Assembly (NCBI GenBank): GCA_036346405.1
Contig: CM070554.1
Span: 44,663,058 to 44,727,057, forward strand
Source: Phyllostachys edulis
Lineage: Eukaryota; Streptophyta; Magnoliopsida; Poales; Poaceae
Direction of reading: 5' to 3'
Length of the DNA stretch: 64,000 nt
Position 1 is the first letter of the stretch, and every line of letters begins with the position of its first letter. The notes under the pieces were generated by a model. The model had not been told where the DNA came from. It worked only from the letters and a program-made list of their open reading frames with translations, and did no database searches. A program made the translations under genes and the position numbers. Of the stretch, positions 34,594 to 44,317 are shown piece after piece.

Positions 34594-35212
34594 TAGAGGT
34601 GACCAGATGGGCCGTGCCAACTGGGTCGGTCCGAAGCACGACACTGTTGGCTCGGCTTAGGCACGACACGGTCCGTACTGTTCATGGGCCGGGCTGACAT
34701 GACACGAATGCCTGGGCCGTGCCCAGGTCCACACTCCAACACGACGGGCTAGTCCGGCACGACACGAGCAGTACTGAGCTGTGCTAGGCACAACACGAGC
34801 CCGACCCGGCACGGCGGCTCGACACGTCAACAAAAGAGAGGAGGTGCTGAGGTGGGGCGCTGGCGGCCGGTCTCGGCAGAGGAGGATGCCGGGCGCGTCG
34901 TTGGGCCGGAGGAGGCTGGGAGCAACAACGGGCGCGTAGGAGGCAGCCAAGCGCATATGAGGAGGCCTGGAGCGGCGGCTTGGCGCGGCGCCGGGCACAG
35001 AGGCAACAGGACGCAAGGAGGCTAGGCGTGACGTGGAGGAGGCCGGAGCGAGCGCGGTGTGGCGGTGGCTTGATGTGAGGAGGCCGGGCAGCGCGGCGTG
35101 GAGCGTGGAGGTGACTAGACGCAGGGAGGCCAACGAGCCGTGCCTAGGTTGCCTCGTCGGCATGTGGGCCAGCACGACACGACTCGTTTACCCGCCCATC
35201 TGGCCACGACCG
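34594..35212. mobile_element. hAT-like non-autonomous element
   Basis: The left end is TAGAGGTGACCAGATGGGC; the right end, inverted, reads CGGTCGTGGCCAGATGGGC, so the inner 10 bp of the inverted repeat match exactly. Flanks GTAGATTC (34586-34593) and GTAGATTT (35213-35220) agree at 7 of 8 bases, the TSD length of hAT. Subterminal GGGCCGTGCC and GCACGACACG motifs repeat, as in the related element at 59809. The GC-rich core encodes nothing recognisable. Confidence 0.75.
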
Positions 35213-35342
35213 GTAGATTTGTCGTGAAAAACACTTTCATAATATAATAATTTTATTGGATTTTATAAATATATTACAATAGTAATTAGTCATTAAAGTT
35301 GTATTTTTGGGACCGTAATAATAGCCAAAACAACATGTTTTT

Positions 35343-35684
35343 ATGAACCGGACGAAGTATTTTCCTACCGTATCATCTTTCTCGTGCCTTCTTGTCCTGA
35401 TTCACCCAACGCATAGGCCACGTCGTGCCTCGCTACCAGCAGCACCCCTCATCCTCTTCGTTTCCACCGTTCGTCAGAACCCCTCCCCCGAAATATGGCA
35501 ACAGATCCGTTCATCCTCCTCTTCTCTTCGTTTCCACCGTTCGCTAGAACCCCTCCCCCGAAAAACGGCGACAGATCCGTTCATTCTCCTCTTCTCTTTG
35601 TTTCCACAGTTCGCGTTCTCCGAATTTGACACTTCGTATCCACCGTTCGCCAGATCTGGTACCCCTTCTCCGGCGGCCGGCGCG
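35343..35684 (+). other. non-coding first exon of the TRAF zinc-finger gene
   Basis: Inferred 5' UTR exon. A donor (GGCGCG|GTGAGT) lies at 35685 and the acceptor (TTTGCAG) ends at 35997, giving a 312-bp leader intron. The transcript start is a guess from base composition; a TATA-like TTTATAAATATATT lies near 35265. Most of the exon is a CT-rich 70-bp repeat. Confidence 0.5.
35456..35640 (+). repeat. 70-bp tandem repeat in the TRAF gene leader
   Basis: Units start CTTCGTTTCCACCGTTCG at 35456, CTTCGTTTCCACCGTTCG at 35526 and CTTTGTTTCCACAGTTCG at 35596 (partial). A degenerate copy lies at 35706 inside the intron. Two full units share CCCCTCCCCCGAAA and GACAGATCCGTTCAT-like blocks. Confidence 0.85.
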
Positions 35685-36023
35685 GTGAGTTCTCCTCCCC
35701 TTCCTTCGTTTCCACCATTTGTCAGATCTGGCCCCCTCCCCCTTCTCCTGTGTCTTCTAAAATTGTCCCCATATGCATGTTTATGTTTATCCCAGCGCAA
35801 TTGAATACAATGTGATCAGTTTCATTCACAAATTCTGGTAGAAAATACTGCCATTAAGGATAGTAAACATGCTCAAATCTGACGTGATATACGTAGGAGC
35901 AGTTGAGCAGAGATCAGAATCACGAATGTAGCTTAGAATTATAAATTTCCCACGTTGATCCTGAGTCCTGACTATTCTGCTTTACATGCGTTTGCAGGTG
36001 TTTGATCACACATCACGGGTGAA

Positions 36024-37173
36024 ATGGAGCTGCCAGTTGCCGATCCTGGACCAGTTAGAGCCGAAGGTTTGCTTCTCCAGTGCCCGTACTGTGATTCGGA
36101 GGCAATGCATAAACTAGCGCAAATCTTGCTCCCTGGCTTGGCTGCGGTTTGTGTCGACAATACAACGGGTGATCTGTTCAGGAAGCCATCCGTCGTCGCT
36201 GTTGACCTGAGGAAGGAAATGGTGGACCACATTACACAAAGAAGCGAAACATTCATAGCTGATGCTCTCATTGAAGTGGAAGCGAATCAAGACCCTGAGA
36301 ATGACATGCTGGAGGACCCTTATGAGATCGTGTCGATCTTTATGGATGATTTTAGTAGTACGAAAAGGAGCATTATTGGCCATGTCTCTGGGTGGTTGTT
36401 GAGCGACAGTCGTGAGGATAAGATCGACGACTTTGTGCAGGAAATGGAGATGACACGATTCTGGCCACTAGAAAGGAGAGAAGCTATCGCCGAGGTCCTC
36501 CTCAAGAATGTAGACCTAAAAACCAAATTCCACTGCCCTGAGAAATATGAAAATGAAGAGCGCCTCGCTGATCATAAGGCACAATGTAGCTTCAGACCTG
36601 TCACTTGCCCAAATGAGGGATGCCGAGCAAAAGTTTCTGTTCGTTGCATGCATGATCATGATTCAGCTTGCCTGTTCAAGATCCTTCCTTGTGAGCAGAA
36701 CTGTGAGAAGCACCTTATGAGGCGTGATATGGATAGGCACTGCGTCACTGTGTGCCCCATGAGGCCCATGAAGTGCCCTTTCGGCTGCGATTCCTCGTTC
36801 CCTGAACATAATCTTGAGGAGCATTGTTCAGAGTTTCTTCAGCCACACCTGCTTAAGGTCCTTCAGGTGATTCACAAGAAAGGTTTTACAGTTGATGAGC
36901 TGAAGGATCGTGCTCTACTGCTGGAAAAGGTTAGGCTTTTGATCCTGTTAATTTACATGGATTAAAAGGACTGCCCTCTTATTTGCTTTCAAAATATTTT
37001 TGCCAATCTAATGTGAAAAAACAAATACATAGACTGAACTGATTACTAAAATAATGTCTCCTTTTTTGCAGTCTGACGATCATGGTAAACTGGCTAAAGC
37101 TCAGGATGCGAGATCTCTTACTAATGTTGTAAAGTATCTCGAAGCGAAGATGAAAGATGAAGAGTCGAGTTAG
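36024..37173 (+). CDS. TRAF-type zinc-finger protein (335 aa), intact
   Basis: Two coding exons, 36024-36929 and 37072-37173, join in frame across a GT-AG intron (AAAG|GTTAGG ... TTTTGCAG|TCTG) to give 335 residues ending KYLEAKMKDEESS. The ATG is 26 bases after the leader-intron acceptor. Residues about 1-60 carry CPYCDSEAMHKLAQILLPGL and CVDNTTGDLFRK, conserved in the plant TRAF-zinc-finger-related family. Residues about 170-275 form Cys/His-rich TRAF-type fingers (FHCPEKYENEERLADHKAQC, CPNEGCRAKV, CPFGCDSSFPEHNLEEHC). The C-terminus is helical. Human relatives regulate signalling; the plant role is not established. No stops or shifts occur, and this is the only gene here that looks functional. 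A Pack-MULE sits 181 bp downstream and may alter 3' end formation. Confidence 0.88.
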
Positions 37174-37654
37174 ATGGAAAGGTCTTTTATACAGCTAAAA
37201 GTGCAAGATGGATATTGGCATGGTTTAGTTGAAGAGTTGTTTTCACACACACAGAAGAATATAAAATTCTGCATTGTTTTTTGTTATAATTTTTTTTTCA
37301 TGGTTTTGCTCACAACAAATTCAGTTTTGAGGATACAAATTTGCTTTTATTTTAGGAAGAAGTCTATTCTACCCCTCTCAAGTATGGACATGTGGATAAG
37401 TAACCCCTGTATTAAAAAATCGATCATTTGACACCCCGAACTTGCAAAATTGGACAACCTACCTCTCGAGGCTATTTCGTGTGGTGGTATTACGCATGTG
37501 GTGTCCGGTCAGCCCGGTTTTGCCACGTAGGCCGATGTGTGGGTTAGATGAGCTGGCAATCTTTTTTATTTGTTCTTTTATGGATCTTGCGCCATGAGTC
37601 GGAGCAGCACGGGCACGTTCAACAGTAGGTTCTTGGCATTGATGGGCGTGTTCA

Positions 37655-38070
37655 CCTTAGCGGTGGTCGGCGAAGGTGGGTTCAACACTGTCTGCCTCTC
37701 AGGTGTCCTCGTCGCCGTCAAGATCCACCACAGCAGCGAGCACCTCCACCGCGTCTTTCGCCAAGAGCTCGACGCGCTCCTCCGTGTCCGCCACCCCCAC
37801 ATCATCTGCCTCCTCACCTTCTATGACCAGCAAGGTGGGTGCTTGATTTGATTTTCGCCTTCGGCGCTTGCCTTGGCATTTGCTCGGCGAGTTACTGTAC
37901 CATCATGTGCGTGTCATCTTTGAAAGGTTCGGTTTTGGTCCATGCGAGGACGCCGCGTGCGGTCTTTGGAGTTCGTGGTGAACGGGAACCTGCACAAGAA
38001 GCTCCACAGCGACAGGAAGGCCACAAGGATGATGTCGTGGGCGCGGCGGGAGGGCCGCCTCCTGACGGCC
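37655..38070 (+). pseudogene. captured receptor-like kinase fragment
   Basis: Plus-strand frame reads VVGEGGFNTVCLSGVLVAVK, containing the ATP-binding glycine loop (GEGGFNTV) and the invariant Lys in VAVK, then FRQELDALLRVRHPHIICLL with the helix-C Glu. A donor (CAGCAAG|GTGGGT) is near 37832. After about 95 bp the frame resumes with LEFVVNGNLHKKLHSD (hinge region) near 37966. The intron suggests genomic DNA was captured, as usual for Pack-MULEs. The catalytic loop and activation segment are absent, so it cannot be an active kinase. Confidence 0.8.
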
Positions 38071-38109
38071 ATCCTCGCACTAAGGCTGAAGGCCGACGGC
38101 GCCCTCTAT

Positions 38110-38510
38110 GACGCGCGGGGGCTAGTCGATGGAGAGCAGGATGCGGTGGGATTGCGTAACGAGCAAGGTGCAGGCGGCGGCGAGGGCAAGGAGGAAGGCG
38201 GTGCCTGGGGTGGCGAGGTTTCCACCGGTGGCGGAGTTGGCCATGCGGAGGGCCGTCTCGATGCGGGTAGGCAAGAGGCCGAGGTAGACGGCGATGGAGG
38301 TGATGGCGGTGGCTTCTGGTCGCAGTAGGGCGACTGGGAGTGGTGGTGGACGAAGGAAGAGACGCGGAAGTCGGGCTGGCCCTCTTCGGTGAAGGAGGCC
38401 CGGTAGACGAACTCCGCGGTGCTAGCGTCGTGGGCCGGCCGTAGGAGATCTTGACGAAGCGCCCGAAGTCGGGTCTCGACACCATCGTCGCTTGCCGCCA
38501 CGACCTATCG
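38110..38510 (-). pseudogene. captured fragment of an unknown membrane protein gene
   Basis: On the minus strand codons read RPDFGRFVKISYGRP, then STAEFVYRASFTEEGQPDFR, and in another frame TPGTAFLLALAAACTLLV, a likely membrane segment, ending near a stop at 38125. At least one shift separates the parts. The opposite orientation to the kinase piece shows a separate capture. The family is not recognised. Confidence 0.45.
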
Positions 38511-38903
38511 ACTCCATCGTCTTGGCGGCTAATGCGCGACAATGAGGCGGGATGGGGAGGTGGCGCCTAGGCGGGATGGGGAGGTGGCGTCGGGGAGGGA
38601 GAATGGGAACTGGTAGCTGGTGCTGAGTTGAGGATAAGGTGGAGGGGGAGGACTGAGGAGGAGGATTTGCCAAAGAACAAATAAAAAAGATTGCCAGCTC
38701 ATCTAACCCACACAGCAACCTACGTGGCGAAACCGGACTGACCAGACGCCACATACGCAATAGCACCGCACGAAACAGCCTCAGGGGTAGGTTGTTCGGT
38801 TTTGCAAGTTCGGAGTGTCAAAGGGCCGATTTTTTAATACAAATAGTTACTTGTCTGTATGTCCATACTTGATAGAGTAGAATAGACTTCTTCCTTTATT
38901 TTA

Positions 38904-39500
38904 TCCTTGCAATTTTGTCCAAGGACGTGAAATTTTTGGCATGTAAATTGAGGGCCATGTTTCGAGCAAGCTATTAACTATTTAATTTCCAAAAGTGGCT
39001 CTGCTGGAAGTAATGGATTATTTGCCACTTGAATACCATATATGCCTTCGAATGGTTTATGTTTTAGCAACTACAGAAGCAAACCTTGAGGGATTTACTT
39101 TTCAGGAGGCAAGTGATGGTACCGAGGTAGTTACATAAAGCCTGACACAAAACGATGTTGAAGTGATGCAAATGAACAAAAATAAGCTTGGTAGAATATT
39201 GCAGCGATCAAGTAGTTGTAACAGGTATTTATGAACCAGGAGGCGAATCCACCGAGTAGGCTGAAGCCTATCCTCCACCAGCGACTGAAGGTTCCCCCTC
39301 CCCTTGGCAACCCAAGTCCAACCTCCGGCTGAGGTTCCCCAGGCTGCCATTGCTGCGCCAAAGAAGAAGAAGCACACTAGCAACAGAGCAACGAAGAGGG
39401 ACGGGGAGCGGGAACAAAACTACAAAAAGCATATGGGCATTGCCCTTGGCGAAGCAGCGAAGCCCAGGCCCATGCACAAGAAAAATGTTAGTCTCACAAT
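38904..39500. other. no assigned feature
   Basis: 38904-39120 may be the former 3' flank of the TRAF gene. 39100-39480 has minus-strand frames with hydrophobic stretches but no known family. Nothing firmer can be said. Confidence 0.4.
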
Positions 39501-39504
39501 GTGA

Positions 39505-40572
39505 TTGTCATTGATTACAAAATATACTTGAACTAGCTGTTACTGTCAGGTGCGGTACTACTGCCAACTATAAACCGGTACTATCACACAACGGTAATAC
39601 CGCTCAACAAGATCGGTACTACTGATTTCTAGAGGATCAAAATCACAAGAAAACATGTTCTTTGGAAAAAGCGTACCGCCACATAAAACTCGGTACTACC
39701 GTATTCCAGTAGTACTGCTCAAGAATTGCGGTCATACTGTTTTTAGAATTCAAGAAAAACTCCCAAAAATATGTTTACTAGAAAATACATACCGCCGACC
39801 AGATTTTGGTACTACCGACTTGTGGTAATATTGCTCATCAAATGCTGTCATACTGATTTTGGGATTTCAAGAAAATCTTCTAAAAACATGCTCTCTGAAA
39901 AATATATACCGCTAACTAGATTTCGATACTACCGACCTGCGGTAATACCGCTCATCACTTACGGTCATACTGATATTTCAGAACAGTTTTCTAGAGGTAA
40001 AAACAAATGCAATGCATGACTCCTAGTTAATCAAGATGGCACATAAATAGATCATCAAGCTACTAACCATGATCCCTCTATTATCTTTGCATTGCCATTT
40101 CCAGGTTGTCATCCACAATCCGGGACTAAGTCTTTAAAATATCTTAGCACACACATTAGTCCCATAACATAATTGCAAATAATTGAATATAAAACAATAT
40201 AAGTATATATAAACTACACAAGTTTTATATACTCAAAGGATATGTTTCAAAGTAAAGATCTCCAATATATGTGGATAAAAACAATATGGATCAATATTAA
40301 TGAAACCACAAAACATAGAGTGAACTTCCCCTAAATGTGTGCACACACGAATGTGTAATAAAAACATATGCACATGTTCAAGTTAATCTTTTAGTAGAGT
40401 TCAACCTATATTTTGGATATGAGGAATGCAACAAGATATAAGAGTACGATGTTGAATGCATACCACAATGATTTTCATCTTTTCATCCAAATAAGACTGC
40501 ACAATAGGTATATCAATAAAAGTGTTAGTCTTACATATAGATTTATCATTAATCACCAAAATACTACATTAA
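39505..40572 (-). repeat. Sirevirus-like LTR fragment(s)
   Basis: On the minus strand 40572 leftwards gives TTTTGGTGATTAATGA and GGGACTAATGTGTGCTAAGA, related to the LTR starts at 8686 and 21442. It then enters a zone (39540-39980) rich in CGGTACTACCG/CGGTAATACCG motifs like those inside the 21442 LTR. A second, start-like stretch (TTTTGTAATCAATGACAA, minus strand) at about 39505-39527 suggests two overlapping or nested pieces. TG...CA ends are not clear. Confidence 0.55.
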
Positions 40573-40589
40573 CTCGTAATGGCGGGTCT

Positions 40590-41099
40590 AGATTCTTCAC
40601 TCGGCACACGACCTCGTTGTCTACTCAGACGCCGACTGGACCGGGTGCCCGGACACTCGGAAGTCCACCTTCGGCTACTACGTGTTCATTGGCGACGACC
40701 TCATCTCCTGGTCTTCCAAATGGCAGCACACCGTTTCCCGCTCTAGCGCAGAGGCGGAATACCGCGGTGTCGTCAATGCCGTTGCGGAGGCAAGTTGGCT
40801 TCAACAGCTTCTTATAGAGCTCCACCGACCTCTCTAGAAGGCCACGGTGGTCTATTGCGACAACATTAGCGCAATCTATCTCTCCACTAATCCGGTTCAG
40901 TACCAATGTACTAAGCATGTGGAGATCGACTTGCATTTCGTTCGTGGGCGTGTGGCCCTTGGTGATGTTTGCATTCTCCACGTTTCCGACGACTCTACAA
41001 TATGCTGACATCTTCACAAAGGGGCTGCCAACTGCTATCTTCACCGACTTCAGATTAGTCTCAACGTCTGAGTTGCTCCTGGTTGACACTGCGGGGGGC
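40590..41099 (+). pseudogene. Ale-type copia RNase H end
   Basis: Frames read VVYSDADWTGCPDTRKST, WSSKWQHTVSRSSAEAEYRG, VVYCDNISAIYLSTNPV and ADIFTKGLPTAIFTDF. These are the catalytic SDADW and AEAEY boxes of copia RNase H and the lineage-typical C-terminus. One stop lies near 40837. The polypurine tract TGCGGGGGGC (41090-41099) directly precedes the LTR. Everything upstream of RNase H is missing, cut at about 40575. Confidence 0.88.
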
Positions 41100-41361
41100 T
41101 GTTGAAATATACGTACATGGCAATGCATTAACCACCGCTAATCTCGCATGCACAGGTCCTGCCGATGACCTTGCCGCACATCTCTCCGTATACTACGTAT
41201 AGCTGATTCGGTTAACCACCGCTAATCTCTCCGTATACTATGTATAGCTGATATGATTTGCTTCCGGTTTATTCAAACCGTGTACAATGTAATCTTCTTG
41301 TACTATATATGCCACAGAGCATTTCAATAGACAGTATCGCGTGAGAATACATACGCTTTCA
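41100..41361 (+). repeat. 3' LTR of the Ale-type copia
   Basis: 262 bp from TGTTGAAATATAC to ACGCTTTCA, directly after the polypurine tract. Inside, ACCACCGCTAATCT and CTCCGTATACTA each occur twice, a partial tandem duplication. A short LTR is usual for this lineage. The partner LTR is absent, so the end is inferred from TG...CA. Confidence 0.75.
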
Positions 41362-41386
41362 TAAGAAGTAAAGAAAATATGCGGCA

Positions 41387-42982
41387 GAGGTAGGACTCCC
41401 GTGTCGCTCGGTCGGGCGACCCGGGAGGCGACGCCGAATCTCTCGAGAGCCCCCGCCTCCAGCCCCTCGCCACGCCCGCCGCCGCTCCGGCTCACCGCCC
41501 CCCCTTCCACCCTCCCGCCCCCTCCTCCTCCTCCCCCTCCCTCCGAGAGAACCCCGTCAAGCAGCGGAGGTGGCGGCGAGCCCTGGTGGTGCGCCGGTGG
41601 AGCGCCGGTGGAGTGCCGAAGTCGCGGCGCTGCCCCTCCCTCTGGGCAGGAGCCCCTGGTCGCCGGCGCCCCTCTTGGTGGCCGACCCAGTTCTAGATCC
41701 AGATCTGGATCTGGATCTGCCCCCACCCCCTCCGCCGGAGCTCAGGGGCTGGCGGCTCCCTCCCCGGACCCGCAGGGGCGCCCACCTCCTGCCGTTGCAG
41801 GGCCTCCTGGACGGAGCCCGACGGCGGCGGGAACACCGCCTAGAAGCCGCGGGCAGTCGATTCAACCACAGGTCCAGGCGCTTCGAGAAGAGAAAGCGTT
41901 CTGGCGAGCGGTCAGAGGGCTCTTCCATGGCCTCGACGACGTTCCCGGAGGTGCTCCTCGCCATCTTCCTGCCGCCGGTCGGCGTCTTCCTGCGCTACGG
42001 GGCCGCGGGGCGTGATCCCGCCGGTCCCGCGCCGTCTACCCGCCCGAGCCACTCCGGCCGCCGCTGGCTGCCGCCAACACGAAGCGCTGTGTTGCTGCGG
42101 CGCTGCGGCGCGCGGCTTCGTTCGGCCGGTGGTTGTGTGCGTGTTCCAGGCGGCGCCGTGCATGTGGATGTCCGAGTCGTCGCGGTGCTGCTATTGGTGC
42201 GGGTGCTGGGCGAGGGCCGTGTGGCCCGCTTCTCCTTTTGTGCAGGATTTCGGGGTGGGCGGAGCAGCGGCCTTCTGCCGGCTTGCCGGTGCCAATGTCA
42301 TTGACGCCCTCGGGCGCCATTCCCTCCCTGGAGGCGATATTTCCGCGGCTCCCCCACACTAGTTGCTTCTCCGGGTGAAAACCTTGTCCGGGTGTCCGAA
42401 CGGCGACGACGGTATTGATGTCGTTACCTTCCTTAAGGCGTCGCTTCGAGAAGCTAAGCCCCTGCTCTCCGTTTTGTGCCTTCGGCTCTTCTGTAGGTTT
42501 ACCCCAACATCCTCGATTCGCGGTGGCTCTTCATTCTGATTTGGCGCTTCACGACAACATTTTGGTCCAATGCGCGCTCCTCCGAAGCGACGCGTTACCG
42601 ACTTGCGTGACAGTTAGGTGCGGCGTGGGAGCAGGGCTCTGCCGACAGAGAGGAGCGGCGTGGGAGCGGGGCTCCGCCGATTGAGCGGTGCGGCGTGGGA
42701 GCAGGGCTCCGCCGACCGAGTTGTGAGGGTGTCAGTTTGTTTGGTTGGTTAGCGCGCGAGTTGAGCTGGGTCGGACTTGTCTGTTGTCTGGTTGTGCCTT
42801 CTGGCATGAGCGTTGTTCTGTTTGAGTTGAGGTCGTTTTGCCTTTTCGGGGTTAGCTACCGGTTTTTCTCTCTAAAATCGTGCACTTGTTAAGGTTTTCG
42901 GGCCCGGTTTCCCTTATAAACTGGGTCATTTCTCTTCTTCTTTATATATATGCTCAGCTGGAGCTCTATTCAAAAAAAAAAA
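41387..42982 (+). mobile_element. LINE-like non-LTR element, internally deleted
   Basis: An A-run ends at 42982 and is followed by ATGCGGCA (42983-42990), identical to ATGCGGCA at 41379-41386 just left of the GC-rich block. A poly-A tail with an 8-bp TSD is the mark of target-primed reverse transcription. The first 700 bp are very GC-rich with overlapping Pro/Arg/Ser frames (for example 41570-42304), as in plant LINE 5' regions. No endonuclease or reverse transcriptase is encoded, so it is non-autonomous or internally deleted. The 42600-42720 part repeats GCGGCGTGGGAGC with GGGCTC. Confidence 0.75.
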
Positions 42983-42990
42983 ATGCGGCA

Positions 42991-43512
42991 CACATGCACA
43001 CAAGACAGATCTAACATAACAAAACATGAAGCAAAGAACGCATCATCACTTGCGAACCACCAGGCACCGGATGCGATTAGCAGCGAATGGCATACTCTTC
43101 ATGAAGCAAATGCGCACCGCCCCTTGTCCGCGTATCTTCGCTGCTCAGAAGTAGTTTGAAGCCCTGCCCAATAAGTGAGAAAACGAGGAAGTTTTATGGA
43201 TTATGACCGTAGGATCAAGCAGACTCTTATGTTCAAAACAGATAGCGTACCTAGTTGGGAAGTATCCTGCGCTATGAAACTAGCGGAGGGATGGACTAAT
43301 GTCTTCGACGGTGAATTATGGGACTTGGATCACCCACGGAATGAGGTTATGTCAGCATTGTAACTAGAGACAGCATGCCTGCGTGCTTGAAACGTTTTTT
43401 TTTTTTTTTTGCTGTTTCATTGTATCATCCAAAAGATCTGCGCATTTCTAAATATGACCCAGATCGATCGTGGGAGTCATTGGCTCTTCTTCATTCCGGG
43501 GCTACAAAAGAT
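42991..43512. other. no recognised gene
   Basis: An ORF at 43175-43363 (WEVSCAMKLAEGWTNVFDGE) has no family I know. A poly-T run lies near 43395-43410. Confidence 0.4.
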
Positions 43513-43670
43513 GAGAAATTTCACACAAATTTTGTGGGATTAACAAAGACAATCCCTTCAAAAATTCTATAAAATTCTTTATTTGGATACAAGAATTTTC
43601 CAAGATTTTGTATGGATTGTTTTGGATCGCACAAAATTCTTGTAAAAATCCAATGTTCCAAACAGGGCCT
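43513..43670. repeat. MITE copy, left end lost
   Basis: TTCACACAAATTTTGTGGGA through GTTCCAAACAGGGCC matches the better preserved copy at 61574-61743. The left terminal repeat is not recognisable here. Confidence 0.65.
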
Positions 43671-44317
43671 TAAAAGACAAATTCACATAAGATACTCAAC
43701 CATGAGCAAGAAGAATACAATTTTCTCTGCTATTTAAAAATAGGAGTCCTTCGTACAACCTGAGCCGTTAGATCCATCCCCTTTCATGCGACTCAAGCTA
43801 TTGATCTTTCTCATGTGTTCGCGGTTCGCCACCCACGTATGACTAAAACCGAGCGTTTTCTGTGCTCCCCCGTTCCCATTGCAGAAACCTCTGCCTGCCT
43901 CCTCCCCTCCAACCGTCGCCTCGCCCGCGTCACCCACCTCCTCGCCACCGCCCGCTCTCTTCCTCCCCTGCCCTCGCCCGCGTTGCACCGCACCGCGCAC
44001 GAGCCCAATCCGACCTGGTCGTCGTCGCCATGGACGGCGTGCATAGTATGGATGCTTGCTTCTCGCTCGGGAGGGCCATGTCGCCGCAGGTGAGGCCCCT
44101 CGCTGGGCTGTCGGATGTAGGCGGGTAAGATAGGAACGCTGAGATTGGGTTTTGTTTCTTGGGAAGAGAAAAGGTTGGTTCTTTGGTGTGTTCTTAGATG
44201 GCCGGTCGTCTGAATTGTGCAGTGTTTTTTTTCTTGCGTGCCTGGGTCAGATTGGATGACTCAGGGTTGGATTGTGGTGGCACAGCCAGTACTTGGTAGA
44301 GTTGTTGCAGGAGCACC

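Larger units (their letters stand above)
37355..38894. mobile_element. Pack-MULE (Mutator-like) with captured gene fragments
   Basis: Long terminal inverted repeats of about 224 bp (37355-37578 and 38672-38894) start GGAAGAAGTCTATTCTAC and match over nearly their whole length. A perfect 9-bp TSD, TTTATTTTA (37346-37354 and 38895-38903), flanks them. Long TIRs with a 9-bp TSD identify a Mutator-like element. No transposase is present. The 1.1-kb GC-rich interior holds a kinase fragment (plus strand) and a second fragment from another gene (minus strand). Confidence 0.93.

Noticed and set aside
41401..42362. Several long GC-rich ORFs (up to 244 codons)
   Set aside because: Overlapping open frames on both strands are expected in such GC-rich DNA; none shows a family signature.
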